Below, piece by piece: positions 36,766 through 48,782 of a stretch of DNA of 64,000 nt; position 1 is the first letter of the stretch; every line of letters begins with the position of its first letter. This DNA is from Garcia nutans (taxonomy: Eukaryota; Streptophyta; Magnoliopsida; Malpighiales; Euphorbiaceae). The stretch lies in NCBI GenBank assembly GCA_947685225.1, contig CANTUV010000077.1, forward strand, positions 384,501 to 448,500, given 5' to 3'. The notes under the pieces are model-generated. The model saw only the letters and a program-made list of their open reading frames with translations, searched no databases and was not told where the DNA came from. Both the position numbers and the translations under genes were made by a program.

Positions 36766-37999
36766 CATCTCATAATACTGCAAGCAAGTAAGAACATCAA
36801 AATCTACAAACAGAAACCATCAAAGACTCAAATTTTACAATCTGGGTGTACACAATGACATACGAAATTAATAAAACTAATCACAAGCCAAGGCTCCAAT
36901 TTACATTGCAATGTCAAAATGAACCCAAAAGAAAAACTGAACAATGAATTCAATCAATGACAACACAAAAAAAAAAACAAATAAATAACAGAAAAGGTTC
37001 TCGAAGATCTTACCACATGTGACAAGATGCAAAGAAAATGAGAGCTTTTGATAGAATAAGACCAAACCTTGATTCCAAGAAACACAAGAAATATAGAGAG
37101 ACCGATCAGCCAGCCAGCATGAGAGAGAGAAAGGGTGATTAAAACGAAGAAGACTCCATGAAAAGAAGAAGAAAAGAAAGATGGGTATAATGGTCTGGGG
37201 AATTTTGATAATTTCTTGATGTGTTTGAATGAAGGCAATTGGATAGTTGGGTATGAGATGACCCACCCATATCATTCATGAACGAACCCATCTCCTATCT
37301 TTGCTTTTGTTTGGGCAAGTGTTGGCAATTAAATTAATTGCCTAAATATGGCTCAAATTCAATAATAAATATTCAAATTTTTATTAATTAAAAAATAAAT
37401 TTTAAAATTTTTTAAAAAAAATTACACTGAAACATATTACATATTAATTTGTTAAAATTAATTTTCTAATTCAAACACATTATACGTTAGCTCGTTGAAG
37501 CTAACCATCTCATACAATAGCTTATTAATTTTAATCTCATATATTAATTTTAATCTTTTCAATCAAATAACTATAATAAAAATTAATATTGATACAATTC
37601 TATCAAAAATAAATTTCTATCATATAATTTTATAATTAAAATATAATATAATATGTATAATAATTAAAATTTAATAAAAAATAACTAATATAATTATATT
37701 TTATATTAATCAATTCATATAGTAGATATCTAGTGATATGTATTAGTATCACACATGAAAAATACTAATTATATTTATATAAATTTATTTATAGGTTATT
37801 CATATTTTATATATTTTATAAATTGATCAAAACAAATTAAGTATAGAAAATTTAACATATTTTACACAAAAAAATGAAATGGATTAGGTGTTAAAAATTT
37901 TATATATTTTATATAAATAGATCGAAACCAATTAGTATAAATTTTTTTATATATTTTATACAAATAGATCAAAATAGATTAGATATTGAAAAATACTAA
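36766..37999. other. Intergenic spacer, no gene supported
   Basis: The part up to about 37275 is less A/T-rich and, on the minus strand, contains a T/C-rich stretch and a splice-donor-like AATCAAG|GTTTGG at 37068/37067. It could be the leader of an unidentified minus-strand transcript. From 37.3 to 38.0 kb it is A/T-rich with nothing recognisable. Confidence 0.35.
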
Positions 38000-38404
38000 G
38001 GGCCTGTTTGGTTTAGCTGTTCATAGCAGCTGGTAGCTGATAGCGGTTGCTGATAGTTGATAGCTGGTGGCGGATAGCTGGTAGCTGATTCGGGTTAGTG
38101 TTTGGTAAAAATACAATAGCTGTTGCAGTTTGAATGTAAAATTACCAATAAGCATATCATTATCTAATAAATATTAATTTTTATTTTATTTTAATAGGGT
38201 TAATATAGTGTTAATATGAATCAGCTATCAACTGATATGAAAAAGCTCCGAGTAGGAGTTTATTGAAACAGCAGCTGTTTGGGGTTCCTAACAGCTATCA
38301 GCTGTTGTTTTAAAATTTTACCAAACATCAAATTTTACCAAATAGCTGCTGTTTGGGGTTCAAATCTCTATCAGCTGCATCAAACAGCTAAACCAAACAT
38401 CCCC
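38000..38404. mobile_element. Non-autonomous TIR DNA transposon, about 405 bp
   Basis: It starts GGGCCTGTTTGGTTTAGCTG and ends CAGCTAAACCAAACATCCCC, a terminal inverted repeat of about 20 bp with few mismatches. Internally it is full of AGCTGATAGC/TAGCTGGTAGC repeats and their complements. The GGGCCTGTTTGG end is common among plant hAT or PIF-type MITEs. I could not find an exact 8-bp or TAA target duplication. It lies about 560 bp upstream of the TM9SF pseudogene start. Confidence 0.75.
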
Positions 38405-38964
38405 TGAGTTATTGATAAAAGAAAACAAGAGAGAGAAAGCTCTCTTAGCTACCAAACCATGGTAATTTCTCAACGTATCAGGTAAGAGTGGTTATGTTGG
38501 TCGTTTTTCAATTTCACGGGTTATTTTTCAGAAATTTCACATCTTTGTAAAAACGACAACTCATTTTAATTACGGCCGTTTGCGTTAGGAAGCATATAAC
38601 GTCGTTTACTTCAGGTTGCTGACTAACGAGTTACTCAGTCACTTTCTTATTAAAAGGATTTGTCATCTTTCAGAACGACCGTCCCGTTTACCTTCGTCGT
38701 TTTGTCTTGTTTCAGTCGTTTAGTAACCAGGTTCCTGAGTCTTGACCTTCTCTCTGATGCTCAATGTCACAGCTATAGCTGCTCTCTCTATCTCCTCCTC
38801 TCCCTCTCTCAAGGTTTGCACAAATTGTTGAAAGGGCTATGAAGGTGTTTGAAGCTTGTTAATGTTTTGAATAAATCTTTGAAATTTATAGCTTATTATT
38901 GAGCTTTTTATCTGCAAGTTTCTCTGATTCAATTTGAAAAATCCACTCCAAAAATTAACCAGAG
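38405..38964 (+). other. Presumed former promoter and leader of the TM9SF pseudogene
   Basis: This GC-richer stretch ends in a CT-rich leader (CTCTCTATCTCCTCCTCTCC near 38781) and shows a donor-like CTCAAG|GTTTGC near 38812. No coding region. It probably represents the old promoter and 5' UTR retained with the duplicated gene. Confidence 0.4.
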
Positions 38965-41900
38965 ATGAGTACTCTTGTGTTACTTCTCCTTACAACTCTG
39001 TTCTTCTCTCTCCGATCCGTTACCTCATCGCCGGAAAGTCACCGCTACAATGTGGGAGATCCTGTCCCTTTCTTCGTCAATAAAGTTGGTCCCTTGCACA
39101 ATCCCAGGTACCCATTTCTCAAAATTCATTAAAAAAAACCATTAAAAATTGTACCTTTATTTACTTTGAAGTATGCTTTTTAATTTTTGGTTTGTGGGTA
39201 TTGCAGTGAGACTTATCAATACTATGATTTGCCATTCTGTCGTCCAGGTTAGCCTCTTTAGGTACTTATCATGGTCACAGTTTGATTATTTTTTTCCTCT
39301 CTTTATTGCTTAATCTTTGAACTAGAAATTGGTGTTGAACTAAGTTGAGTTTTATAGCGTTTTCTTTGTGAGTTTTGCAGATAATGTAATCCGAAAGAAA
39401 GAAACGCTTGCTGAAGTGTTAAATGGGGATCGTTTGAGCAGTTCTTTGTATGACTTGAAATTCAGGGAGGACAAAACTGGGGTAACTGTTTGTAAGAAGA
39501 AGCTAAAGGAGATGAAATTTTGAGCTTTAGAGATGCTATTATCAATGATTTTTACTTTCAGATGTACTATGATGATCTCCCATTGTGGGGCTTCGTTGGT
39601 AAAGTTGAAGAGCAAAGTTGGCTTCTTGATGAGAGGAAACTTAAGCTTAAGTATTATCTGTTTAAACATCTGCAATTCGATGTTCTTTATAATGGCAATC
39701 AAATTATCGAAGTAAGTGCCTTTAGTGATCCAAATCATGCTGTGGATATAACTGAAGATGTTGCTATAGATGTTGAGTTCACTTATTCGGTTCTATAGAA
39801 TTCAACCTCAGCTCCATTTGATAGCCGGATGAGCAATTATTCAAGAGCTTCCTCACTTCCAATATACCAGCAGATTCATTGGTTCTCGTTTGTTAACTCA
39901 GTTGTCATCATTTTGCTTGTGATGGGATTGCTTACAGGGCTTTTTCTGCGACGGCTAAAGAATGATTTGAGAAAGTACTGAATGTTGAATGCTCTTTTCT
40001 TAGTTGAATATACCTCAGTAGAGCTCAGAAGCATATTTTTTCAGTTATGACTTCACATTCTTTGTGCATATTACAGGTGTTCTGGTGGAGATGAAGAAGA
40101 AGATAAAGAGGTTGGTTGGAAATACATTCATGGTTATGTTTTCAGATTCCCTCAAAACATGCCTTTGTTTTGTGCTATCTTGGGCATGGGTACTCAATTA
40201 CTGACAATGTAAGCGAATATGAGAACATCAGCTTTTTTTTTTATCTGGTCCGCATTTTCACCACAGCTATAATTTGGTCTTTCCTCGTACTAGTCATGAT
40301 TACTTTTGTTAGGTTTTATATTAGCTATTATGAAGATTGGATCAGCAAAAAGTCTGTATTCTGAAGGAGTTGCCTTATTGATTTTCACACCAGTTATGTG
40401 CCCAATTACATGGTTGCTGCTCGTCTGAAAGCTAAATTGAATTTGTTGCTGCAGGGAAACATTAAAACCAACTTTATCATGTATTAGATCTGAAATCACA
40501 AGCTTTCAACTTTGTTCCCAAGTTTGATGAATGAATTTTCTTATATCATTTTTGAAGTATCTTTTTCTGTATTGATATCTTAATAGTTTGATATCAGACA
40601 GAGAGGGTAGTTTGCTAGGCTATAAGATTTTACCAAAATGAAATCTGAACAGCAACCTGTCCACAATTTACATAGCATGTATCTGAAGATATTCTTTTTT
40701 TATGCATGGTATGACTAATCAATATGTTAATGTTCAAATATCTTCTTTTTTTTTGACATTTCTTCCCCAATTTGCAATTTTTTTTTCAGGGTTTGCCTTT
40801 TGTTTGTTTTGGCATTTGTTGGCATACTCTATCCTTACAACCATGGAGCTTTATGCACTTCTTTTGTCTTAGTTTATACTCTTACATCTGTGGTTGGAGG
40901 TTATAGTGCTGCTTCTTTCCATAATCAGTTTGCTGAAGCTGGAAGGGTATGAAAATTTTCTTTTATACTGTGTTCTATTTTCTATTTTCTTTTCCCCATA
41001 TTTGCTTGCTTAAACAATGATTTCAAATCAGAAAAGTAGTGTTCTTCTGACTGGGATTCTGTATCTTGGTCCATTGTTTATGATCCTGTCCATCTTGAAC
41101 ATCATTGCCATATCCTATGGAGCCACAGCTGCAATTCCATTAGGAACCATTGCAGTGATTCTTATCATTTATATATTTTTAACTGCTCCATTGCTGCCTT
41201 TGGAGGGGTGCTGCGGTACCGTTTCAGGTCTGGATATCAAGCTTCTTCTGCTACAATAAGGTACCCAAGGGAGATTCTGCCATTGGCATGGTACAGGAAA
41301 ACACCACCTCAGATGTTCCTCACGTGCCTTTTATCTTGTGGCACAGTTATCCTTGAGTTGCACCTCTTATATGCAAGCTTGTGGGGCTATAAGATATTCG
41401 CTTCGCCCAGCATGTTGTTTGTCATGTTCATCATCCTTGTCTTACTGCAATCTTGAGTGTTGGGATGACATATATTCAGCTTTCTGCAGAAGACCATCAA
41501 TGGTGGTGGAGGTATTATTGCCTGTACATGCTGCAAATTGCTTATTTTTACTTATACACTGCTATTATGTGGTCAATTATATTCTTCATGTAGATAACCA
41601 ATTCAATGTTTCTGTGTGGGAGGAGGAAGCATGAAGGGATTTAAATTTAAAACCGAAAGGATTTATTTGGACTTCATTATTTTTTCTTGGTCAATAGCTT
41701 TCTTTATTAGTAGGAAGAAGTGTGAAATCATTCTCTCTGTTTTTCTTCTTCTTCCATAACTCCCCACCATTTTTACATTTGCATATAGTATGCTTATCAG
41801 TTGCTTTTCCATCTGACGCTGGTCCGTCTTGTGTGGAGGCTCACCAGCCATTTTCATGTTTTGCTATAGCATCTTCTTCCTTAGCAGGTCAAGTATGAGC

Positions 41901-42038
41901 GGTTTCATGCAGCGATCCTTCTTCATCGGGTATAACACATGCATGTGCTATGCATTTTTCTTGATGCTTGGTACAGTCAGTTTTCGCGCTTCCTTCATGT
42001 CTGTTTCCCACATTTATCAGGCTGTAAAGGGTGAATGA
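38965..42038 (+). pseudogene. TM9SF/nonaspanin (EMP70) pseudogene, introns retained
   Basis: The family are nine-span Golgi/endosome membrane proteins. Former exons are 38965-39107, 39207-39247, 39381-39974, 40077-40208, 40790-40946, 41032-41511 and 41822-42038. A signal peptide start, VGDPVPFFVNKVGPLHNP, ETYQYYDLPFCRP and DPNHAVDITED identify it. The end FFLMLGTVSF and a final KGE, a COPI-type KxE tail, are still readable. Lesions seen are a 1-base loss near 39510, a TAG stop at 39796-39798 where Trp is expected, a 1-base loss near 41194, and another near 41441. The last acceptor also reads TG instead of AG at 41820-41821. Kept introns mean a DNA-level duplicate, not a processed copy. The intact parent is not in the window. 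Assembly errors could explain single indels but hardly all five changes. Confidence 0.88.
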
Positions 42039-44549
42039 ACTTTTGGATAATGATCCATCCCTTTTCTATTAAACTCCTTCTCCAAGGCTTGAGCCTAGGG
42101 AGGGACCGTGAGCAAGAGGAAAGAAGCAAAGTTTAGTCATTTTTGTTGTAACATCTAGAAAATTTTCCTATACCAGAGGATATCAATATAATGATACATA
42201 AAAGAGATAATAATGTATTGTGGCTTTGGAATAGGATTTGATATTTGAAAGGACTTAATATTCATCACTTGTTGATTGTCATGCACAATGTACAGATTTG
42301 CACTTGCACATGAAAGTGTATGTCATCAATTGTCTTAGGAAAGAAAACAACTATTTTCGAGCAAGATATAAGTATATATTTTTTTTTGACATTTAATACA
42401 TTTAGAAAAAGGGGGAATTAATCCTAAACTTATTGTTTTTGATCATATGTACTTATCGTTAGATTATATTTTTTGATATTTGCAGCAAGAATAATATTGG
42501 GCACCGTCTAAAGTCAGTGAATGAAAGATTGAAGAATCAGACACACTGAGGAACGAGAAATCAAACCTTTTGAGGAATCAGGTTACCGGAGAACAATTTA
42601 TTGAGGAATCATGTCTGAGGAAATTAGACTCGGTATGCAAGATATAAGCATTAATATGTTCGCGAAAGTTGTATATTGTTGAAAATTAATCTTCTTTGCC
42701 CACCTTTATTTGTATTCTAAGCATAACAGACATGATGATAAAAACTGTGACAGTTTTGTCTGCCTAGAATGCTAGATGAACAAACAGCTTGTTTTGTTTT
42801 TATTTTATTTCTTGCAATGAAATTTTCTTGTAGATTACACAAGTTTTTGATCCAGTAAAATTATGTTATGATTTGTTTGCATTTCTGGAGTAAATTGTTA
42901 ACTCTTTGACAGTGCATTTTCTTGGTTTAATGATATTATAAAATTAGCAAAGGATCAGTTTGCTAAGAAAGACAAGCTATTTTTGTAGGTAAAATTCAAA
43001 AAGAAAAAAAAATTATTTAATTATAAAATTTTCAAAACAGCTAAATAGTATTAATTTGCATTTGATAATTTTCTTGGAGAGCCAATTAATTTATTCCATT
43101 AAAGAATTTTCATATATACGTATGGGATTTCTTCAAAAATAGTTTGGAAAGAAAAAAAATAAAAATACCCGTTTTTTTTCAAAATATATCCAATTTTTAA
43201 ATTTTAATTTCAAAAAAAATTCCCTTTTAAAGGTTTTTTTTTATTGTATCAAAGTTATATATTATTTTCAAAGTTATACATCTAATATATAAAAATTACA
43301 AAATATTTTTGAAAAGTAAAAAAATTAAAAAAAATCGACTATGTGATATTAATAGTACTCTCCCTGTTTTGTTAAAATATCCCTTTTGAAAAAAAATATT
43401 ACTCTTAAATTATTATTTTATATAATAAAATAATAATTATTTTTAATTATATCTTTATTATTAATAACTTAATTAATGAAATAAGAGTACAATATTAATA
43501 AATTAATAAATAGTATTTTGATCCATTTAAAATAATTTTATATAATATTTAAAAATTTTAATTTTTTTAATAAATATATATAAATTAAATACGATGATTT
43601 TATATATATAATAAAAGACTTTAAAGGGATTTCTTAGCTAAAATAGTGTAATGGTTACCATTTAAGGAAAAAATTTTGCAGCCACTCTCAAAGAAATTGA
43701 AACGCAAACTCATTCGTGTTTGGTTTGTTATGAAACTCGGAAAAGAAAAAAATATCACAATTAGTTTCATATGTGGCCACATTTTCTCCTTTAGAAATCT
43801 AATTTGAATTTATCATTAAATATAAATATATATATATATATATATTTAATTGTTAAAAAGTTCCATTGAGTTTGGACCAAACCAATCGGCTCTTTCAAAA
43901 ATAATTATTTAATTAATACACTATTAAATAATAATTAATTATATATAATATAATTTCCTTAGTTTTCTCTGGTCCTTTAATGGAATTAATGAGAGTTGAA
44001 GATTTATTTTTTTATTAAAGATTTTTTGATTATTTTTTAAAAATATATGATGAATTCATAATAATCTAAGAATTAATATACTTATATAAAACTTACAATA
44101 TATATATATATATTAAATTAATATTAAATTTTGTATGCTATGCAAAATTAATAAAATTATAAAAAAATTAGTAAATTTAATAATATTTTTCCGAGCTAGT
44201 AAATTTATAATATTATGAAATTTTTATAACAAAATTGTAAAAGCCAGAATAATTTTCTTTTTCTTTTCATAAATTTCATTTGCATAATCCAAATTCAAAC
44301 ACAACAACATTTTAATAAAACTTCTAAATTTTTCTAGGAGATATATGATAAGTTTTTATAGTTTGAATAAATAATAGAAAATGTGAATGTCGTCTAAATA
44401 AATTATAAAATACAAATAAAATTTACTATTAATTAGTATTATATAAAAAATTATTATGTTAAACAAATTTTCTTTTTGAGAAAAATAGATTACTAAATTA
44501 ACATAATAATAATAATAATAATAGAAAATCTAAAATTTGAATTTCACAC

Positions 44550-44665
44550 ATGAGAAATAAACCGCACAAACTTGACTCCAAAAGTAAGCATAATACGTAG
44601 AGTTGTCACATACCATACAAATATAAACTATATATTATGACGTGAAATATTACTTTCCCATTCAA
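44550..44665 (+). promoter_or_regulatory. Conserved upstream block of the BIC gene with two ACGT cores
   Basis: This block is recognisably similar to 49470-49585 upstream of the second BIC locus. Both have ATGAGAA.TAAACC, then TACGTAG (44594 here), CCATACAAA, TGACGTG (44638 here) and CCCATTCA in the same order. ACGT cores are bZIP binding sites, and BIC genes are known to be light-induced through HY5, so a light-response module is plausible. Binding is not shown by the sequence. Confidence 0.55.
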
Positions 44666-44721
44666 TCTTTTTCCCTATTTTAAACTCTTATATTATATTT
44701 ATTAAATATATTAACAAATGT

Positions 44722-44752
<31 letters not shown>

Positions 44753-44769
44753 AACGGATGTTATTTTAA

Positions 44770-45114
44770 TATTCTTTAAACAGTAATAAATATTTTATTT
44801 TTTATTGAGATGTATTTTATTTTATTGTAATTTATTATAATAATTTTCTAGTATTTTATTTTATTGTAATTTATTATAATAATTTTCTAATATATGTAAT
44901 TTTTTTATCAATTATTTTAAAAAATAATTTTAATAAATTTTAATAATAAAAATAAAATGTGTCTTAATAATAATTTTATAATATATATAATTTTTTATCA
45001 ATTATTTTTTAAAAATAATTACAACAAATTTTAATGATGAAATAAAATGTGTCTTAATAAAAATAAAATTTATCTCAAAAAAAATTAGAGCATATATTAT
45101 TATTTAAAAAAATA
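44770..45114. mobile_element. MITE family A copy 2, with internal 39-bp duplication
   Basis: It begins ATTCTTTAAACAGTAATAAA, close to the left end of the copy at 20287, and its right arm is a degraded inverted match. A 39-bp unit is tandemly repeated at 44812-44850 and 44851-44889. It lies between the conserved block and the BIC start. No target duplication was identified. Confidence 0.5.
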
Positions 45115-45387
45115 TTAATATAAATCATTGGCTTTGTAAATTAATCAATAAGGTATTATTAATTTAATTAGAGATTTCAAATTTGAGTTTAGTAATTGCA
45201 TAAATATTAATTAATAAAAAAAATTTAGCAGTCACGTAAAAATTAATTAGTACAAAGAATTTTACTATTTTATATTTTTATCTTACTCCACTTAAAAAAG
45301 AATATTACACATATTTAAAAAAACCCTACATTTATATATATATATATATACATATATATTCTTTCATGGACCCTTTTTTCCCCTAGC

Positions 45388-45468
<81 letters not shown>
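45388..45468. repeat. (AAT)27 microsatellite next to the BIC start codon
   Basis: A pure 81-base AAT run ends 31 bases before the BIC ATG, so it lies in the core promoter or 5' UTR. Its length should be polymorphic. Confidence 0.97.
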
Positions 45469-45499
45469 CTTTCTCCATTATTGTGGCAGCTGCAAATTC

Positions 45500-45985
45500 A
45501 TGGACTGCACCCATTTCTCATCCAAGAAACAAGAATCAACCACCACTAAAAGCAATCCCTTTCGCCGGGATCTTTCATCTCCGGCGAAAACAAATACTAT
45601 AATTAGTTCACAAAGGTTATTACAGAGGTTGTCGAAAAATCAAGAACCCCATCATCATCATCATCATGAACTGCAAGAAAATCAAGATTTGCTGCTTAAA
45701 AGCTCAGTTTCATCATCACCGAATAATAAAGTACCACAAGATAGTGAAAGAAAAGATTTGTTGGGTGGCCGAGAAAGATTGAAAAGGCATAGAGAAGAGG
45801 CGGCCGGAAAAGTAATAATGCCGGAAAATTGGAGCCAAGAAAATTTTCTTCATGATTGGATTGATTATTCTTCATTTGATAGTTTATTAGCTCCTAATGG
45901 AATTGCTTCAACTCGTGAAGCTTTAATGGCTGCAGACTCAAAGACTCAGAACAGAAAGCAGGTGTTGAATAATATTAATTATTAA
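45500..45985 (+). CDS. BIC-type protein (blue-light inhibitor of cryptochromes)
   Basis: BIC proteins bind photoexcited cryptochromes in the nucleus and block their dimerisation. The diagnostic core is present at about residues 90-120: GRERLKRHREEAAGKV, then PENWSQENFLHDWIDYSSFD, followed by GIASTREALMA. The N-terminus is low-complexity with an HHHHHH run. As drawn, the frame has 161 codons and ends at TAA 45983-45985. However, the sequence AGAAAGCAG|GTGTTG at 45961 could be a splice donor, in which case the last seven residues are intron and a short second exon follows. I could not place that exon confidently. The start is the first ATG after the (AAT)n tract. It converges with the FD-like gene, and a broken paralog lies 5 kb downstream. 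Confidence 0.8.
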   Translation: MDCTHFSSKKQESTTTKSNPFRRDLSSPAKTNTIISSQRLLQRLSKNQEPHHHHHHELQENQDLLLKSSVSSSPNNKVPQDSERKDLLGGRERLKRHREEAAGKVIMPENWSQENFLHDWIDYSSFDSLLAPNGIASTREALMAADSKTQNRKQVLNNINY

Positions 45986-46594
45986 TTTCTAATTTTCTCT
46001 TATATTTTTAAAATATAATATAGTTTTAATTTCTTTGTTGAATCAGATTTTTAGTGTAAGAATATTTATTATTAATGAATTAGTTAAAAATGATGAAATC
46101 TGAATTTCATCATATAGTTGTTGAATGGAAGTTTGTCATAATCTAATGCATATATTATTAATTTTTTTAAAAAAATAATATATATTGTTATTTTTCTTGT
46201 ATTTTGTAGATAATAATTCATTTTACTTCAAATTAATATGTATATTGTTATAACTAATATGGGATTTTTTTGGAAATTAAACAATTAAATTAGATGTAGT
46301 AAATTTAATCAAATTGAAAGTTATTCTATGAGATCCATTAAGTAATTAATTTCTCATACTAATAGTGAAATTAGAGGTGTATATAAGTACTGCATATAGA
46401 TCAATTGGTAAAATGTTATTTTAAATTAATTAAATATTTCGAGTTTAAATTTTAGATATAACATTTTACTCTTAAACTAAGATACAAATTAACAACTATA
46501 TTAATTCATTGCATAATTAAGTAATAATTAAGAAAAGGTTTTCAACATTATCTAAGTAATATATAAAGCCATTGATTTTGAAGAAGAAGATCGA
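45986..46594. other. Convergent intergenic region between BIC and FD-like genes
   Basis: A/T-rich DNA holding both 3' ends. No feature beyond a possible short last exon of the BIC gene, which I could not support. Confidence 0.4.
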
Positions 46595-47439
46595 TCACCA
46601 CGGTGCGCTCAAGGTCCTCTCCAAACCTCTAAATTTATGTGCATTCTCCTCAGTCTTGGTCTCTTTCTCTTCTTCCTTTTGCTCAAGCTGTAAATATTAT
46701 ATTAAAAAAATGTATGTACATAATATTTTTATGATGAATGGTAATATTATGGCCAAAGATTCAAATAAATCTTTGAAATATTATTTTTGCCGTAGCATAT
46801 TTTTAACATCAAGTTAACTTCTCATAATGACAATTATTTAAATGGCTTACCTTTTATTAAAAAAAAATAGTTAGTTAAAAAAAAGTTAAATTATTTCAGG
46901 GGTTTATTTAACATGAAAAGAGAGGTACTAATATAAAGTATATTTGACTAAATCAAAACAAATTAAATGACTCATAAATGAATTAATAGTGATACTAATT
47001 TTAATTAAATATGATTATTTTTATAGAAATTAATTACCAGTAATTTGACTAATTTCTGCATTTGAGCATTCTCTTCTCTCAATTCTTCCACTGTTTGTTC
47101 CAAAAATTTCATCCTTTGCTGTAAAATAAAAATAAAAGTAAAGCATTAATTAATATTTCTCAAATCATAAATTTTAATTAATTTTTATAAGCAATTTAAT
47201 TAATAATATATAATAATAATAATAAAATAAAATAAAAATACCAATTTCTTTTCTCGAGATCTAGCAGCAGATGCTCTATTTTTTATCTTTTTCCTCTCTT
47301 TTCTTAACTGATCTTCTTCGAAGCCTTCAAGAATTATTCTTTTTCTTCCTTCATCATCTATAAGCATAATTTGAGGCATATTTTTCCCATTTATTCCAGG
47401 CAAATTTATACTTCTTCCAGATGAACTAGTCTTTGGCAT
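46595..47439 (-). CDS. Short FD-like group A bZIP protein, 123 residues
   Basis: Exons 47439-47242, 47118-47038 and 46687-46595 join in frame (372 nt). The basic region is RKERKKIKNRASAARSREKK (about 46-65), directly followed by a zipper (LEQTVEELREENAQMQKLV). The end reads LERTLSAPW, which fits the SAP-type R-x-x-S/T-A-P motif by which phosphorylated FD proteins bind 14-3-3 and florigen FT. The protein is much shorter than Arabidopsis FD (about 285 residues, from memory) and has almost no region N-terminal to the bZIP. The start is the only ATG near the 5' end of the open frame; an upstream exon cannot be excluded. Its likely role is floral or meristem control with FT/TFL1-type partners. The conserved Asn and Arg of the basic region are intact. 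Confidence 0.8.
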
Positions 47440-48673
47440 AATTATATAATATAAATATTTAATTGTTTTTTTTTTTAATTTTGGTGTTTTGGTGAGGATT
47501 AGGGTTTATGTGAATTTCTTTAGGGTTTTTCTAAATTTAGTTTATTATATATTTTAAGATTTAAAATTTTGAATATATGTATATATATATATTATAGAGT
47601 TCAATTTATGAAAAGCATTTAATTGTTACATATATTTTTTTTCTTTATTTAAATTGTTAATAAATATTTTATATCTATAAGATTATAACTTTTTCAATTC
47701 CGATTCTTTTAAATAATGATATGTGATTATGAATTATGAGTTTCGTTATACAAGTGTATATACTATTCACATTGAAAAATGATTAATTAAAGTGAAAATA
47801 ATTAATTATAATATCTTCATAATTGGCTTATTTTGACATATGTCTTAATGTTGTGTTTATTTACTTAATTATTAATAGTTATATACTTAATTGCAAATAT
47901 TTATGCGATTGAAACATAATTTTATTTTTTATTTATGATATTATAGTACTGTATATATGATACAATATGGTAATTATTTATCATATTTGAAAAGATGATA
48001 TGAAATAATATGATTCAATAAGAGTGTTTTATTTAATTTAATGATATTTTATAATATTTTAATATATTATAAAATAAAAATAAATAATATAAGAATATAT
48101 ATTTAAAAATTTATTGAGTGTGTTTTTAAAAAATAAAATTTATGTAGTTAACCTTTTGTTAATGGGCATTGACTAGCTATAAACATGAAGTGCATAGGAA
48201 ATTTAATTATACATATATTGAGATTACTTTTCTAAACTTGCATGATTAATATGATTAAATTCCTTTAATTAATTATTTAAATAAAATTAATTTTTGTACA
48301 TCAAATTGCGTCTCTATAAGTTCATAATCAAATAAAAAACATATATATAATTTCCTGTAAATTTAAGTATATACTTTTATAATGCCCGAAAAAAATTGTT
48401 AGGTGAAATTTACATATTCTTTAGGATTTTTAATTTCTTAATTTAATTAATTATATATATATAATTATGTGCCTCTCAATTTCTAGGATTTCATACCCTT
48501 AGATTAGTTAATTATTAATTAGTTAATGTTACATCCAATTTGAATTTTGATGATGGAGGTAGTCAATCTTTTCTTGCCTAAACTCAATCTAATAAAATCA
48601 AATACTCAAAAAGAAAAATATAGAAATTAACTATTTGAGATTTGGAAATGCAATAAGAAAGTAGATTATTATC

Positions 48674-48674
<1 letters not shown>

Positions 48675-48713
<39 letters not shown>

Positions 48714-48726
48714 CATAATAATCATA

Positions 48727-48770
<44 letters not shown>

Positions 48771-48782
48771 CATCATGATGAT
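48675..48782. repeat. Compound (AAT)n-(GAT)n microsatellite
   Basis: About 40 bases of AAT units pass through AATCAT interruptions into about 13 GAT units, ending in GATCATCATGATGATC, a short palindrome. The transition by single-base changes suggests one repeat seeded the other. Confidence 0.93.

Larger units (their letters stand above)
42039..45499. other. AT-rich spacer upstream of the BIC gene
   Basis: No gene is recognised. The first part is the old TM9SF 3' region. It includes (TA)n at about 43825-43846 and about 44728-44751. From about 44550 it carries the BIC-associated conserved block, a MITE at 44.8-45.1 kb and an (AAT)27 tract next to the BIC start. Confidence 0.55.

Noticed and set aside
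37068..37275. Hydrophobic minus-strand frame ending at a splice-donor-like AATCAAG|GTTTGG
   Set aside because: Two overlapping frames are equally open, one lacks an ATG, and no partner exon could be joined. T/C-rich leader sequence explains it.
48675..48782. CRISPR-like or coding repeat
   Set aside because: It is a plain trinucleotide microsatellite in a plant genome, with no spacer structure.
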